A stretch of DNA of 64,000 nucleotides from Pithys albifrons albifrons (GCF_047495875.1 NC_092458.1:113509727-113573726); one strand, 5' to 3'. Positions 24,701 to 34,910 are shown, counted from the stretch's first letter. The notes: generated by a model not told the origin, from the sequence alone. Program-made: numbers and translations.

Positions 24701-27700
24701 GAAGGCCAGTGGTCAGAGGGTTTTGGTAGCAAAGGTAACTCCTGTGTCTGCTACCAAGGAGGTGGATGATTTACTTTCCTGGGTGCTTTGGTATGAAGAG
24801 GTAGACCTAGCACTGAGAGACCCATTACTGCATTGCCCAGAAGATACTGACTTCAAGGGCATTTGCTCCTGCACTTAGATGTGTGATACTCCTTTCTCTG
24901 TCACAGGCTTTTATTCCAGTCCTGCTTTAAGCAGATGGAAAGAAGCAATCAGAGTGAAAAGTGGCAGCCTTCTTTTAGGGGTGTTGGTTCTCACCCCAAG
25001 GCAGTTCTTTTGTTTGAAAAATAAGATTTGCTTGATTATTCAAGTAGCTGTATGAGGGCACACAGCTTAAATGCCACATGGGACTCGAGCTAATTGCTCC
25101 AGAGACCAGTGTCTGCTGTGAGTGGGCAAAATTATTTTGGGATCATAGTCTAGCCAAAAGCAAGGGAGCTCATGTGGAGTTTGGTAGGAAGTACCTTGTT
25201 GATAGGGAGAGCTGGTGGCTCTTAACAAATGTTGGCTGAAATTGCAGCACTGGTATAACACTTGACTCAGTAACTGGGACTGTTTAACTTCTAGTTAAAA
25301 GATAATTGCTATTTACCACTGTTATTTGAGTCTGAAGCCTCAGAGAGGAAAACATAAGGTTTGGGTTGAATAGGAATAGCTAAGGAACAGGGATTTTGGA
25401 GGAGCTGCTGTCCAATGTTCATACCAATTTCTTACCAATGGAGGAATGTTAGAGAAATATCTCGGGAGAGATGGAGAACTATATGTGTTTATTTTAGAAT
25501 CCATTATGTTCATTTTTACTTTGGCATAATCTGCCACTTTCATCTCGCCATCACTCGTCTTTTTGTTTTTTGTTCTTTTTTTTTTGTTTGTTTGTTTGTT
25601 CTGTTTCTCTGTGTGCCTCTTGAACATTGTGGTGCAAACTCTGCTCTGCCACCTCGTCAGCTGCAGTACCTCTGAGAGCTTGATGTCTCCGGTTAAGCAG
25701 GCCCCGCCGAAGGCGCCCTCCGACACAGAGGGCCTGGTAAACAGCGTGCCCGCCAGATCACACCAGGTAAACTGCTTCCTGCTGCCTCCCGGAGCAGGAT
25801 CCTCCCAGATGGTATGGAAAACATCAAGGCAGGGTGGGATACCTGTGTTAGGTGCTGTTAAGGTGCTGGGGGGGAGGGAAGAGTGTGTGCTCCGAACAAG
25901 GGGTGGACAGTGAGCTGGGAGTGGTGGACTGTGAAGGTCAATAAAAGCTACAACGATCCCAGCTATGAGGACGAAACTGGAATGGTTTATTGAACACTTG
26001 ATCACAATTTAAGGTTTCAGGGAGACATATGCTATAGGGAGGAAGGGTTATGGTAATCCAAAGAGAGCTTATTTTAATTTGGGAGTTACACAATTCTAGC
26101 TTAGGGAAGATAGCAAGGCATTACAACATGTCTGATAACTGAGTTCTGTCTTATCTCGAGGCAGGAGACAGCTTATTATACACAAGCAGAGCAAACACAG
26201 ACTTCTGTCTTTGGTGATGGAATTTTCTTCATCTCTAAATTTCTAGAATCCTTCTGTAGAAGGCTTAGTGCAACTGAAAGAACAGCATCTTGCTTGTCTT
26301 GGTTTGAGCTGGCAAAACACCAACTGTCCAAGACAGAGAAAAGGTTCTCTCCCCTTCCTAACCAGACAAAAGAAAAAGAAGGAGAGGGAAAAAACCCCAA
26401 CCAACCTCCAAACTAGGTTTATGCTTAAACTAACTATATATATTTATACAGAAAAGAGAAAATGAAGAGAAAATTACAATATAACACACACACAAGTTAG
26501 GTATAACAACAGTTTTTACCTCCCACCGAAACCAGATTCTATTGCTCTTGATCCATAAGCACCCCAAAAAAGACACCCAGCAAAAAACAAAGTATAAGAA
26601 CAAAATGTTTCTACGTCCCTGAATTCAAACAAAATGCAAGTAGTGGCATCAAGAGCAGCAGGGCCTACTCCAACAAGACAGGAGCTGCACCACATCCAGC
26701 TTGTACTTCAGCCATGATAGAACTGACCTAACACCTCCCACTGCTGCATCATATCTTAGGTTTGTGTCATCTGGTATGAAATATTTCCTTGGTTACCCAG
26801 TCAGGTGAGAGCTGTCTCTTCCAATCCATGTAGATTCCCTCAGCCTGCTAATTTGAAGCCTAGCTAAAACCACTACATTGCTATTCCATGAAGTGGAGTT
26901 CTATGCCCTTTTCATACTAAATTATGAAAAACAAAATAGGGGCCAGTTCTGCACACGCTGTGCCACACCTAAAAAAAATCCACTGTGCAGGCTGGAAGGG
27001 CACACCCACGTGGGGAGAGCCCTTCCCAAGTCTTCGTTCATGAAGTCTGGCCATACATACATAAAAAAGTAGATCATAGAATCAGCTGGGCTGGAAGAGA
27101 CCTCTGAGATCATCAAGTCCAACCCTTGATCCAACCCCACTTTGGTCACCAGATCACAGCACTCAGTGCCACATCCATTCTCACCTTAAAAACCTGATGT
27201 GGTCTTGTGTGTCAACATACGCAGGTGGTGGTGAAATGCAGGGCTAGCAAAGGTCAGGAGTAGGCAGTGAGTAGCTGTTCAGTGCAGAGACAGCATTGTC
27301 TACCAGACATGTTATCACCCCATAAAGCTGCCTAATCTTGTAGGTTGCAATGGGAAGGAATTCCAGTTACTCTCTCATGCTCTGTGGCATGTACGTCCTT
27401 CACAAGGAAGTGGTGCAGACGCTGATCAGCGATGAGCACTTTAGGGATGACTCGTGCTGTGGGGAGCTCTCTCCTGCAGAGCCTCCCAACTTGTGTGGGC
27501 TTGAAAGGGCCACCCTTCGTGCTTCCTGTTGTTGGCAAAGTCCTGCTGACTTCGAAGGAAAAAACTGTCTCTTAGCCAGACTTGACATCCCATGGGAAAT
27601 TAGTCAGAGGGGAGAGGGAATGAGTCAGACAGGGATTCCATGCCATGTATGATTACCTGTTAAAAGTGTACAAGATTTCCTTCTTTGGAAGCTGTTTCTT

Positions 27701-30700
27701 TACCTCTTGACTTGTGTATTCCCAGCAATTTTCCTGTGAGGGTACAGATCCTGAATGAATTTAAGCTCAAAATGAACTTTTTATTGATTAGCCACCTTTT
27801 TAGAAAGTGGCTGCAGAGTAGTGTGAGAACTGATGTGTTTCTAAGTCAGAGTTAATACCTATGTTCCTAATTTCTCCTGACAAAATAGTGGAGATGTGTG
27901 TTAATGTGTTAACACTACAGGAAAAAAACTAAACGTGCTAACAGCGAGCTGGATAAAGTCCAAGTCCCTGCTCTGTTGGACTTCCAATTTGGGTTTGAAA
28001 TGCATTTTATTCTGGGCCATGCAGTATTTCCAGAGTTTTAGCACATAGGCCCACAAAGCTGCCCTCTGACTTCAGACATGAGTTATTCTCTGAATACAGA
28101 GGCCACATACTTAGGTTATAAAATTTAAAGATCAGATTTTCCCTGGAATGAGTGTAGTAGCAGCAGCCTGTCAGGCCTGGACAAAGCTTGTCTTTTCTAG
28201 TTCATGAAGAAGCTTCTAGAATGGGTGAATGACACAGGTGATTCCCACCATTCCCCCTTAAAAAAAAAAGTAAAAAAAGGGTTTTGTGGGATTTATGTTG
28301 CAGTAGGTGTTGGAGTTGATGTCCCTGGGTCAAAACACCAAGGTATTGTATCTGATTCCTGTCATACTATGAAGCAGCACATGCAAGTACCCTGAGAGCT
28401 ACAGGGATTAAGAGTTTTGCTGTTCAGCACTTACATCTTGAAAGAAAAAAGACTGTGATGTTTTGGTGTGAAAACTTGCAGTGTGCTCACCTTCCCATGT
28501 CCCCAGTGTTCTGAGTCTCAGTGTACTGGGAGGACATGTCAGAGCACATCTAAAGTATGCAAAGGTAACTCAGGCTCAGCGTGCTTTTGCCTTTCTGTAA
28601 TTACTCTGGTCTGCTTGTTCCTTGGCAGAGCCCTCCAGAATCTTCCTGCAGGTAAGTTCCTAAAGGAAAACCCAAAGTGTGAGCACTCCTGATCTCACAG
28701 TACTGCAAATGGCTTTTGTTTTGTTCAGAGTTTTAGGTTTTTAAAGGGAAAAAGAGTTTTGTCTGGATTTTCTTTTCTTGGCAAACATTTCTAGCAGCAA
28801 GTGGTTCCTCTACTTTCTGTTAAACATTTGCCCCATCTTGCAGCACGGGTGAACAGAACAAGTAAACATATTTACTTTTCTGCAGAAAGATCCACAACGA
28901 AATCAGGGTAGATCATCAGATTTGGAACAGAATGTTTAAATCAGTGAGAAAACTAAAATTCAGTTACATTTCTATATTTCATTTATATTTTTAACTTCTA
29001 GCCGTTATTTTATTGGTTGGGATTTTTTAAGGGTCGTATCAGCATGCAAATTACATATTTGAAATCTAGCAAATTACATATTTGAAATCTGGCATCACAT
29101 ATAAGTAAAACCTGGTATTTTTTTGTAATCAGAAAGTTGTAGAATTCAAGCTTTTGAGGTATTGTGTAGGTGAAATGCAGCTATTCAGATTCCTGGCAGT
29201 TCCCAGCAGCTGTTGCAGACTCCTTGCTGATTCAGGCCCACTCTTGTCTCCTGGAATGCCTGGAGGTTGTAGACCAGTGGTTCCCACAGTCAGTGCTGTG
29301 GCCAAACAGCCTGTGGTCTTCCTTGGAGCCTTTTACTCGGTAGGATGTGTGGAAAGTGACTGAATTGCAAGTTAAAAATGGTGACAGAGGTGTCCACTCT
29401 TTAAGAGTGGCATTTAAAATAATTAAGTTTGTTCTTTTTTTATTTATCAGTTTAAAGATCAGTGATGGAGTATTTGTCTGCATCACTTCTCAGTTGAAAG
29501 CACTCTGAGTCTGCACTCCCTTTGTGTTTCGAGTGCAAGGTGTGGACCTTGCTTTCAGGAGTGCCTCAGAGTGCTGAAAGGATGCAAATCTGATTCTGTG
29601 AGTGTTCAGCTGCTTCAATCAGCTCCACTTGTTCCTTCTCCTCAGAGGTGTTCTGCCCTGTCTGATTTGTATGTTGTGTTTCCTGTCCGTGCCATCACTG
29701 TAGTGACCCCTGTTCCACCATGACTGTTACTTGAATGTGTAAGAGGCACATTCCCAGTGAAGGCCAGAAGTACATGTATTTCCCACATGGATGCCCCTGT
29801 TCAGCAATCTGGTCTGCAGCACTCAGACTGGAAGGCAGATCTGTGCTGCCCCAGGATATGCCAAGGCCAAGGTGTCTGTCATTGCTAGCCGAGATCATCT
29901 AGTCCAACCCTTGGTCCAACTCCAGTCCCTTTACCAGATTATGGCACTCAGTGCCACGGCCAATCTCAGGTTAAAAACCTCCAGGGATGGGGAATCCACC
30001 CCCTCTCTGGGCAGCCCATTCCAATGCCTCAGCACTCTCTCTGCAAAGAATTTTTTTCTGCTCTCCAACTTCAATTTCCCCTGGCAGAGCTTGAGCCCAT
30101 CGTGCCCCCTTGTCCTATTGCTGAGTGCCTGGGAGAAGAGACCAACCCCCACCTGGCCGGAACTTCCCTTCAGGGAGTTCCAGACAGTGCTGAGGTCACC
30201 CCTGAGCCTCCTCTTCTCCAGGCTAAACACCCCCAGCTCCCTCAGCCTCTCCCCACAGCACTTGTGCTCCAGTCCCTTCTCCAGCCTCGTTGCTCTTCTC
30301 TGGCCCCGCTCCAGCTCCTCAATCTCTTTCCTCAACTGAGGGGCCCAGAACTGAACACAACACTCAAGGTGTGGCCTTCCCAAGGCAGAGTCCAGGGGAA
30401 GAGTCACTGCCCTGGGCCTGCTGGCCACGCTAGTTTGGATCCAGGCCAGGATCCCATTGGCCTTCTTGGCCACCTGGGCACACTGTTGGCTCCTGTTGAG
30501 CTTCCTGTCCCTCAGTCCCCCCAGGTCCCTTTCTGCCTGGCTGCTCTCCAGCCACTCTGTCCATTTCTGGGCAGGCTGAAGGACCACTGATCCTATAGTG
30601 TAACTTCCCTTCAGGCATTTCTGATGCACAGTGCAGAGCTCCTGAGCAGGAAGGTCTGTTGCTGTAGAATTGGGGAGCACTAAAGCTGCATTAACATCTG

Positions 30701-33502
30701 CCACAGAAGTGCAGATCTCTGGCTTTGCTCTTCCTGGTTTAAGATAGATCTGAGCAGGCTGTGTTCGAGCTCTGTTCCAGGCTTTGAGCTGGTTCTCACG
30801 ACCCTGAGAAGGAGCAGTTCTTACTGCCAGGAATCTTGATTTAAATTTCAGATAGCTTTCCTGGAGCTGGAATCTGTGGTAGTTGGAACATCTTTTAGCA
30901 TCTAAAAAAACTGAAAATACTGTAGACTCCTGTTAGCCCATGGTGGTCCAACTTTGTAATACCTTTTTCTTGCTGTAACTTGTCAATTCATGATTCTGCT
31001 GACAAAAGCTTAGCAGGTTCTACTCCTACTAATCTTTTCCCTTCAGTTCTGAATGGAAAAATTGCAAGGCTTTGGGAAATGTTGGTTTTATGTAGCAGTG
31101 CTGGTCTGTCTTCCAGTTCTCAAGAGTCAGGATGAGGTGATTTGGGATTAGGTGAAAGTTCTGAATTGTTTAGACTTCTTTAAAAAATGGTCCTGAATTA
31201 GTTGATTATAGTCATCTAGAATAATCAATTGGCAGCAAATCAAACAGATGGTGCATTGTAATAAATCTTCGGTCCTCCTTTTCTCCGTTAGCCAATCTCC
31301 CATTTATTTATTTGGTTTGGATCAGGTGATCAGACCAGTCAGTCTCTCTGCCACCACCTAAGATGCTCCTTGTAACAGAATAACTATATTTAAGCTGGCA
31401 TAAACCTAGAATAGTGACTCCTCAGGATCAGTGAGATCAGAATAGTGATAACTGATCCAGAGTGGAGTCCTGTGGGAGAAAATTGTCCCATCAAAATTAC
31501 TTGAAGAAAACATGAAATGTCGTAATGAATACTTTATGCAGTTATAGATTTATTACTTTTATGTTGGACTGATAGAAAGTGCTCTGGAGCTGAATTTGTC
31601 ATACTCTTGACCTCTGGGCTGAGGCAGATGAGACTTCCAAAATTGCTTGCAAATAAACTTCAGGGTTACTTTGCCTTGAAGTTTATGTAGACATTGCACT
31701 CTAACTGGAATTAGTAGTAAGGTTGGAGACCAGAACAACATGAAAGCAAATAGCAGAAAAAGAGGCTACAGTGAGATTTAAAATCCAGGATTTTCTAAGA
31801 CATCAGTGTTCTTTTTTTTTTTAATTTATTTTCTCAGTCTGTTGTTCATATTCAGTACTTTATATCTACTCCCAAGTTTTCCCCCTTCTGTCTGTCTTCT
31901 TGCTCTCCCCTTTTATCCCTTTGGAAATACCTTACCCAGAAGGAAGAAAATGTGGATTTAAATTACTTCTGAAAGAGAACAAGGTATTTATTGAATGTGT
32001 GTTGGGGGGGGGGGGAAACAGCTGTGCAGGAAAGTACTTATGGCCCTTCAAGGGCTTAATTTTCTGTACAGAAGGTCTTTTTTCATCTCTGTCTCCTATT
32101 TGCTTTGGAAGATAGATGAGTTTCTGGATCAGTTCTGTAATGTTTCCTAATTTGACAGGATTCCAGAAGCATTGGCAAGAATGGAGTAGGAGAAGTGCCT
32201 GTGAAGGCTCCTTCCTCCTGGGACAAAAGAGAAGCCCAAAAAGTTAAATGGATGAAATGTTTCGAAGGAAAAACTGCTAAAAAAGCCACAACCAAACTCA
32301 AAGCTCTCTTTGTAATTTCCCCCACTCACCCCCAGACAGGACAGTCGCTTTCCCTCCTGCCTGGGGGTGTGGTCTGTGCTGAGGTCACCTGGTGAGTGGT
32401 CACAGCTTGTGCCTTGTGCTCGGTGCTTGTGTCCCTGGGGGGTGCAGTGTGGGAGCTGCAGGTCAGACCTGGCCAGAGAGGTCCCACCTTGTCCTCTTGG
32501 GCACCTGTTCCATGGAGGCTGCAGTCCTGTCTCCAGCCTGTCTCCAGAGGCCGCAGTTTCTGTGGGCTGTGTTCAGGAGTGTGTTTTAGGAAGGCATAGG
32601 AGCGTTGGGATGCTCAGCTGGAGGGCAGGGCTGTGGTGCCCTCCAGTGCACCCCAGCAAAGGTAACCAGGGTGTGTGGCTGTGTGTTCAGGAGGGTGTTT
32701 AGGAAGGCACAGGAGCGTTTGGATGCTCAGCTGGAGGGCAGTGCTGTCCTGTCCTCCAGGGCACCCCAGCAGAGGTAACCATGGTGTGTGGCCGTGCCTG
32801 CCCAGAGTGTGTGTGGGGCTGTGCAGGGCCTGGGCTGGCTCGGAGTCAGGTAAGAATTCTGCATTGCTGCACCATTGCTGGCTCACTGCTGTGTGAGTCT
32901 CGGTCACAGCACTTGTTTGGGCAGTGACTCGTGTCACAGGGTGGCTGCAGGTTTGTTCCCTCCCTCATTATCCAAGCCATCCTGCTGTGCTGGAATGTGC
33001 AGGACCTGAGTGGCAGCAGGGGAAGTACACTCTGCTGTCCGCTGGTAAATGTATAGTTCAGTTCCTCTTGAACAATAATAATCCTGGTGTCCATCTGACT
33101 AAGCCACTCCATCACACGTAAGAACTGCTGCTTTTCAGAGCAAACCCCTCTAGATTTCGCTTTTTGTGGGAAGCAGGCAGCCGCTGCAGTCCTGGAGGGA
33201 GGAGAGGGCGCTGTTTGGCATTGCTCCCGAGAGGAGAAAGGTGGCAGACTGGAGCTCATTCCTGGGCGAGGGTTCATTCCACGCTTCCAAGTGCCGTTCG
33301 CAGTCATTAGCGCTCTGTGGTCTCGCTTTAGCTTTCATCTTGCTGCAGATGGGCCTGCCCCGAGTCTGAAGTGCTGATTGTGCCTCTGTTGTGTCCGCAG
33401 GGCCCAGTCATTTACGCGCAGTTAGATCACTCCGGGGGACAGCACAGCGACAAGATCAACAAGTCAGAGTCCGTGGTCTACGCCGACATTCGGAAGAACT
33501 GA
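12555..33502 (+). CDS. MPZL1: MPZL1 (myelin protein zero-like 1 / PZR), exons 2-6, 5'-partial
   Basis: This is a type I membrane glycoprotein of the P0 family. In mammals it is a cell-surface receptor whose two cytoplasmic ITIMs, once phosphorylated, recruit the phosphatase SHP-2 (PTPN11). The five exons seen join in phase and give 238 residues after the exon-1 junction codon, against 269 aa for the whole human protein. In order they encode an Ig V-type domain (Cys in KLPC and in TYICDV, Trp in VSWSFQPEG, two NGT glycosylation sequons), one transmembrane helix (exon 4), a Ser/Pro-rich tail (exon 5) and the ITIMs VIYAQL and VVYADI (exon 6). The exon phases match the P0 family, with the family's typical 214-nt Ig exon. 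Exon 1, which carries the signal peptide, was not found and is presumably upstream behind a long first intron. The identification rests on near-identity of the Ig core and C-terminus to human PZR. I see no frameshift or stop. Confidence 0.96.
12716..15464 (+). other. MPZL1 intron 2
   Basis: This lies between the gtaagg donor of exon 2 and the ctacag acceptor of exon 3. I see only unique, AT-leaning sequence, with no recognisable mobile element or alternative exon. Confidence 0.8.
15465..15678 (+). CDS. MPZL1: MPZL1 exon 3 (second half of the Ig domain)
   Basis: The exon is 214 nt, the classic length of this exon in the P0 family, with acceptor ctacag and donor gtattc. It starts on a codon boundary (FFYYSNGKSYPGKD) and ends with one base of the next codon. 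It carries FKDRITWAGD, then the second sequon and second Ig cysteine in NGTYICDVKNPPDIVV. The NPPDIVV strand is diagnostic for MPZL1 rather than MPZ or MPZL2/3. Confidence 0.96.
16612..16843. repeat. 12-bp pyrimidine satellite, about 19 copies
   Basis: Pure CT repeat of unit tctcctccctcc, about 232 bp, without visible interruption, in MPZL1 intron 3. All frames are open across it (Leu-Leu-Ser-Ser on +, Gly-Gly-Glu-Glu or Arg-Glu-Glu on -), so ORFs of 87 to 130 codons here are artefacts. A pure homopurine/homopyrimidine mirror-like tract of this length can adopt triplex (H-DNA) structure. Confidence 0.97.
17592..18070 (+). mobile_element. Old ERV LTR related to the one at 21440 (approximate ends)
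   Basis: The order of matching blocks follows the LTR at 21440-22039: a gtgagaaa block with ccaaacca, then atccaattagaagctgtaac (compare atccagttaaagctgtgat), then acactg...cctat...atgggaggg, then a TATA-like atataaag near 17896, AATAAA near 17980, and a gtgtgtgacatctt U5-like segment. It is diverged, so the edges are estimates and I found no clear target duplication. Confidence 0.5.
18145..18763 (-). mobile_element. Solo ERVL-type LTR with 5-bp target-site duplication
   Basis: On the + strand the element runs from tgtcttggtttgag to aacccataaca (TG...CA), 619 bp. It is flanked by GGAAG at 18140-18144 and again at 18764-18768. The - strand is likely the sense strand: it ends ctcaaaccaagaca, as do other avian ERVL LTRs. 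A 5-bp duplication fits ERVL. No internal region is attached, so it is a recombined solo LTR. It shares family features with the LTR at 26295. Confidence 0.9.
19671..20984 (+). pseudogene. Endogenous retrovirus pol fragment: RNase H and integrase
   Basis: This is a decayed but well-preserved piece of an ERV pol gene in MPZL1 intron 3. RNase H motifs appear in order: TDGS (near 19769), the Glu of AELKAVQLAL, YTDSWMVAN and HVDAH. Integrase follows: a CxxC finger (CDTC, near 20350), then the catalytic triad Asp in WQVDY, Asp in SDNSTH and Glu in GKVERCNG, with 35 residues between the last two (D-35-E). Where the second zinc-binding His is expected the sequence has Asp (GDQGR). A TGA at 19923-19925 splits the RNase H region, with the same frame resuming before the ATG at 19965. 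Another TGA at 20982 precedes a few more coding-like codons. Gag, protease, most of RT and LTRs are absent. The integrase resembles ERVL elements. Confidence 0.88.
21440..22039 (+). mobile_element. Solo ERVK-like LTR with 6-bp target-site duplication
   Basis: The element runs from tgtgggagtaaag to actattaca (TG...CA), 600 bp, with ACTTGT at 21434-21439 repeated at 22040-22045. AATAAA at 21940-21945 is followed by a gtgtgac U5-like segment, which sets + as the sense strand. A 6-bp duplication is typical of ERVK/alpha-beta-like elements. A GC-rich segment near 21675-21710 forms an inverted repeat around CCCACGTGGG. No internal region is attached. It lies about 250 bp upstream of MPZL1 exon 4. 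Confidence 0.9.
22296..22428 (+). CDS. MPZL1: MPZL1 exon 4 (transmembrane segment)
   Basis: The exon is 133 nt, with acceptor ctgcag and donor gtaaga. It encodes a short juxtamembrane stretch (DSLPAFP), a hydrophobic helix of about 25 residues running from IATVAG to VVCLVI, and a basic stop-transfer segment (RKNNSKKRYSG) like the human RRKNSKRDYTG. Phases fit both neighbours: two bases complete the first codon and two start the next. Confidence 0.94.
22429..25660 (+). other. MPZL1 intron 4
   Basis: The intron is mostly unique sequence. A good acceptor at 23941-23942 is followed by a short in-phase ORF (see the candidate exon). A T-rich/TTTG microsatellite lies at 25561-25602, just upstream of exon 5. 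No mobile element was recognised. Confidence 0.75.
23943..23976 (+). CDS. Candidate alternative terminal exon of MPZL1 (unproven)
   Basis: A pyrimidine-rich tract ending in cttacag stands at 23942. If exon 4 spliced here, the split Gly codon would be completed correctly (GG + A) and the frame would read GDPDIDARLGM then TAA. That would give a short receptor without exons 5-6 and so without ITIMs. Human MPZL1 has truncated isoforms lacking the ITIMs, but the peptide here does not match the human alternative tail that I know. It could be a chance acceptor. Confidence 0.25.
25661..25766 (+). CDS. MPZL1: MPZL1 exon 5 (cytoplasmic linker)
   Basis: The exon is 106 nt, with acceptor cgtcag and donor gtaaac. 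The first base completes the Gly codon from exon 4. The encoded CSTSESLMSPVKQAP and DTEGLVNSVP stretches match the human CSTSESLSPVKQAP and DTEGLVKSLP segments. It ends on Gln at a codon boundary. This segment links the membrane anchor to the ITIM exon. Confidence 0.95.
25930..26128 (-). mobile_element. Possible short LTR fragment (weak)
   Basis: Read on the - strand, this stretch has an LTR-like order: a ttgtaatgccttgctatctt block, then aataaaccattccag, then a U5-like end cttcaca. I could not find a matching target duplication, so the ends are guesses. It may be another mobile element or unique DNA. Confidence 0.3.
26295..26877 (-). mobile_element. Solo ERVL-type LTR with 5-bp target-site duplication
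   Basis: On the + strand the element runs from tgtcttggtttgagctgg to aaaaccactaca, 583 bp, flanked by TTGCT at 26290-26294 and 26878-26882. The - strand reads tgtagtggttttagc...ctcaaaccaagaca, a pattern of avian ERVL LTRs. It shares terminal sequence and AT-rich middle segments with the LTR at 18145 but is clearly a different copy. It lies in MPZL1 intron 5, antisense to the gene. Confidence 0.9.
26938..27050 (-). mobile_element. Internal fragment of the ERVK-like LTR, antisense
   Basis: This is the reverse complement of the 21650-21745 part of the LTR at 21440, including the ccagcctgcacagtgg and CCCACGTGGG segments. Similarity is high, with a few substitutions and an A-run expansion. It is only about 110 bp, with no LTR ends, and directly follows the LTR at 26295 and precedes a CR1 piece. 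Confidence 0.8.
27073..27198 (-). mobile_element. CR1 LINE 3' end, antisense, short
   Basis: The stretch starts atcatagaatcagctgggct, then gagatcatcaagtccaaccc, and ends in the ccttaaaaacctgatg segment. It is a 5'-truncated CR1 end of about 125 bp in MPZL1 intron 5. Confidence 0.88.
29499..29575. repeat. Short imperfect inverted repeat (cruciform/hairpin candidate)
   Basis: Outer arms agcactctgag + gcactcc (29499-29519, with a 3-nt bulge tct) pair with ggagtgc + ctcagagtgct (29558-29575). An inner 7-bp stem gcaaggt/accttgc closes on gtgg. It lies in MPZL1 intron 5 on the transcribed strand. Confidence 0.6.
29891..30566 (-). mobile_element. CR1 LINE 3' region, antisense
   Basis: About 680 nt of CR1 in reverse, running from gagatcatctagtccaaccc through gggcagcccattccaatgcc to the tccagccactctgtcc segment. 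It matches the 3' part of the element at 3683 almost throughout. A 257-codon - strand ORF here (29931-30704) is mostly this repeat, whose non-coding 3' region happens to be open. Confidence 0.94.
32569..32800. repeat. 114-bp tandem duplication
   Basis: Two head-to-tail copies start at 32569 and 32683, each beginning gtgttcaggag and containing ggatgctcagctggagggca and ggtaaccaggg/ggtaaccatgg. Substitutions separate the copies, so it is older than the 64-bp array. It is GC-rich and intronic (MPZL1 intron 5). Confidence 0.9.
33401..33502 (+). CDS. MPZL1: MPZL1 exon 6 (ITIM tail and stop)
   Basis: This is the terminal coding exon, with acceptor gtccgcag. It encodes GPVIYAQLDHSGGQHS, then a second ITIM in ESVVYADIRKN, then TGA at 33500-33502. 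Both tyrosines lie in V-x-Y-x-x-L/I contexts, the SHP-2 docking sites of human PZR. Apart from single substitutions such as Gln for His after GG, the tail is the human tail. Confidence 0.97.
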   Translation, partial: GPVIYAQLDHSGGQHSDKINKSESVVYADIRKN

Positions 33503-34264
33503 GACGAGACCCTAAGCTGTCCAAAGGAGAACACGCACTCAGACTGGAATTGCTTGAACTAGATTTGACCCAGAGAACTCACATGTGGCCTTTGATGCCT
33601 AGGCTAGGACCAATGCATGTGCATACAGAGGGAGAGATATATATGTATTGTGTGTAAATAGTCTATTTAATCGTACAGAAGTGAGACCAATGTTGCATGT
33701 TGAACTGCGGTAAGACTTTTGCTTATAAATTGCCAATACTCTTTTTTTGTATCTTGTGTGACGAGAGAGAAAGTGAAAACTCACATCACAATTTTAAAAT
33801 ATTTTATCTTGATTATTAATGGAGAAACTGGAACACGCCTGAAGATTCTAGATTAACCTGGAGATTCTGTTTGGCTTATGAGGCCTAATTTCTTCTGTTG
33901 AGATGAATATGAAGAAGCCAACTTCTCTATATCCACTGAGTTCTTTATGCATACAGGGTATTTACCTTTCCTTGATCAGATTCTCAGTAAAAGCTGCCTT
34001 CTCATGTGAGCTAGACCCTCTCACTTGGTCTTGTAAGCCAAATTGTGACTCCTAGCTGTCAGAAATGTATGTCTTAGCAGTGTAAGTGAAGGAAATCTTT
34101 AGGCCTACCTGACCTGTGTAACACAGGTCACAGAACTGTTTACTTCTCTATGAGCCCAGCTATTCAAGCTTAGTCCTTTAAGGTGCAGGGATAGTGTTGA
34201 TCTGATGAATTTTGTGAAATGGTGTGGATGAATTTTGTGAACACTAAGGAACTAGTGAATTAAA
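33503..34264 (+). other. MPZL1: MPZL1 3' UTR (minimum extent)
   Basis: This is non-coding sequence directly after the TGA. It contains a Pumilio-type element TGTAAATA at 33653-33660. The first plausible poly(A) hexamer I see is ATTAAA at 34259-34264. Human MPZL1 has a multi-kilobase 3' UTR, so the true end may lie further right, before the CR1 at 34911. The extent is inferred. Confidence 0.5.
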
Positions 34265-34910
34265 GGCATAGGAAGCTGTAGCTGTAGGTGGTTACCTCAG
34301 ACTCTGTTGAACCTTTCAGTGAAAATGTTTCTCCCTCGAAGCTGTGTCATTTCATGTAAATGTGAAAAAGGCCTCCAAGGGATCTGGAAGCTGTACTACA
34401 CCCTTACCTCTCTCCCATGGCTCCATTATACCACTGCCACCTCCTTAGAGGTGCTTTATCTGCTCTTAGAAGCCTGTAGTGGAGGCTGAATGACCTCTGC
34501 AGGAGATCTAGGGCTGAGTTTTTTTGATGTGTTTTTTTTTGTGTAACCTATATTTGCACAGAGGATGCAGAAGGGCAGTTTATTTTCTTCATCTCTACAA
34601 GTCTACTGCTTGAGTGTTGTTTCCCAGCTTCTCCTTTCTAGGTGAAACTCCTCCTGGATTGGTAAGGATCTCTGCTGATGAGGATCTTTCTTCCACTGAC
34701 CCTCTGTATCCTGAAATCTGGTGCTCAGAACTAGAAGGGGCATTTCAGCAGAGATCTTCTCAGAGTAGCATTTACTAGAAGGATTTCTGTTTTGTTCATC
34801 CTGATGTGGTGTCGTTTGGCTTTTTTTTTGTGGCAGCAAATAGTTTTCAGGTTGGTCTTTCATAATGCCTTGTCTCTGATTCTGACCCATTTCCTAGTTC
34901 TGTCTGTTCC

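Larger units (their letters stand above)
25767..33400 (+). other. MPZL1 intron 5
   Basis: The intron contains a solo LTR (26295-26877), an antisense LTR fragment (26938-27050), CR1 pieces (27073-27198 and 29891-30566), a short inverted repeat (29499-29575) and a 114-bp tandem duplication (32569-32800). The stretches 27199-29498 and 30567-32568 otherwise show no recognisable element. A 23-bp direct repeat occurs twice at 29046-29091, and a poly-G run of about 10 at 32006. Confidence 0.75.

Noticed and set aside
29254..29300. hAT-like terminal motif (cagtggttccca)
   Set aside because: Only one short motif is present, with no partner terminal repeat or target duplication.
29931..30704. A 257-codon - strand ORF
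   Set aside because: It is almost entirely the CR1 3' region read in a non-coding frame. Similar peptides recur at each copy of this subfamily (for example 3763-4518 and 44245-44670).
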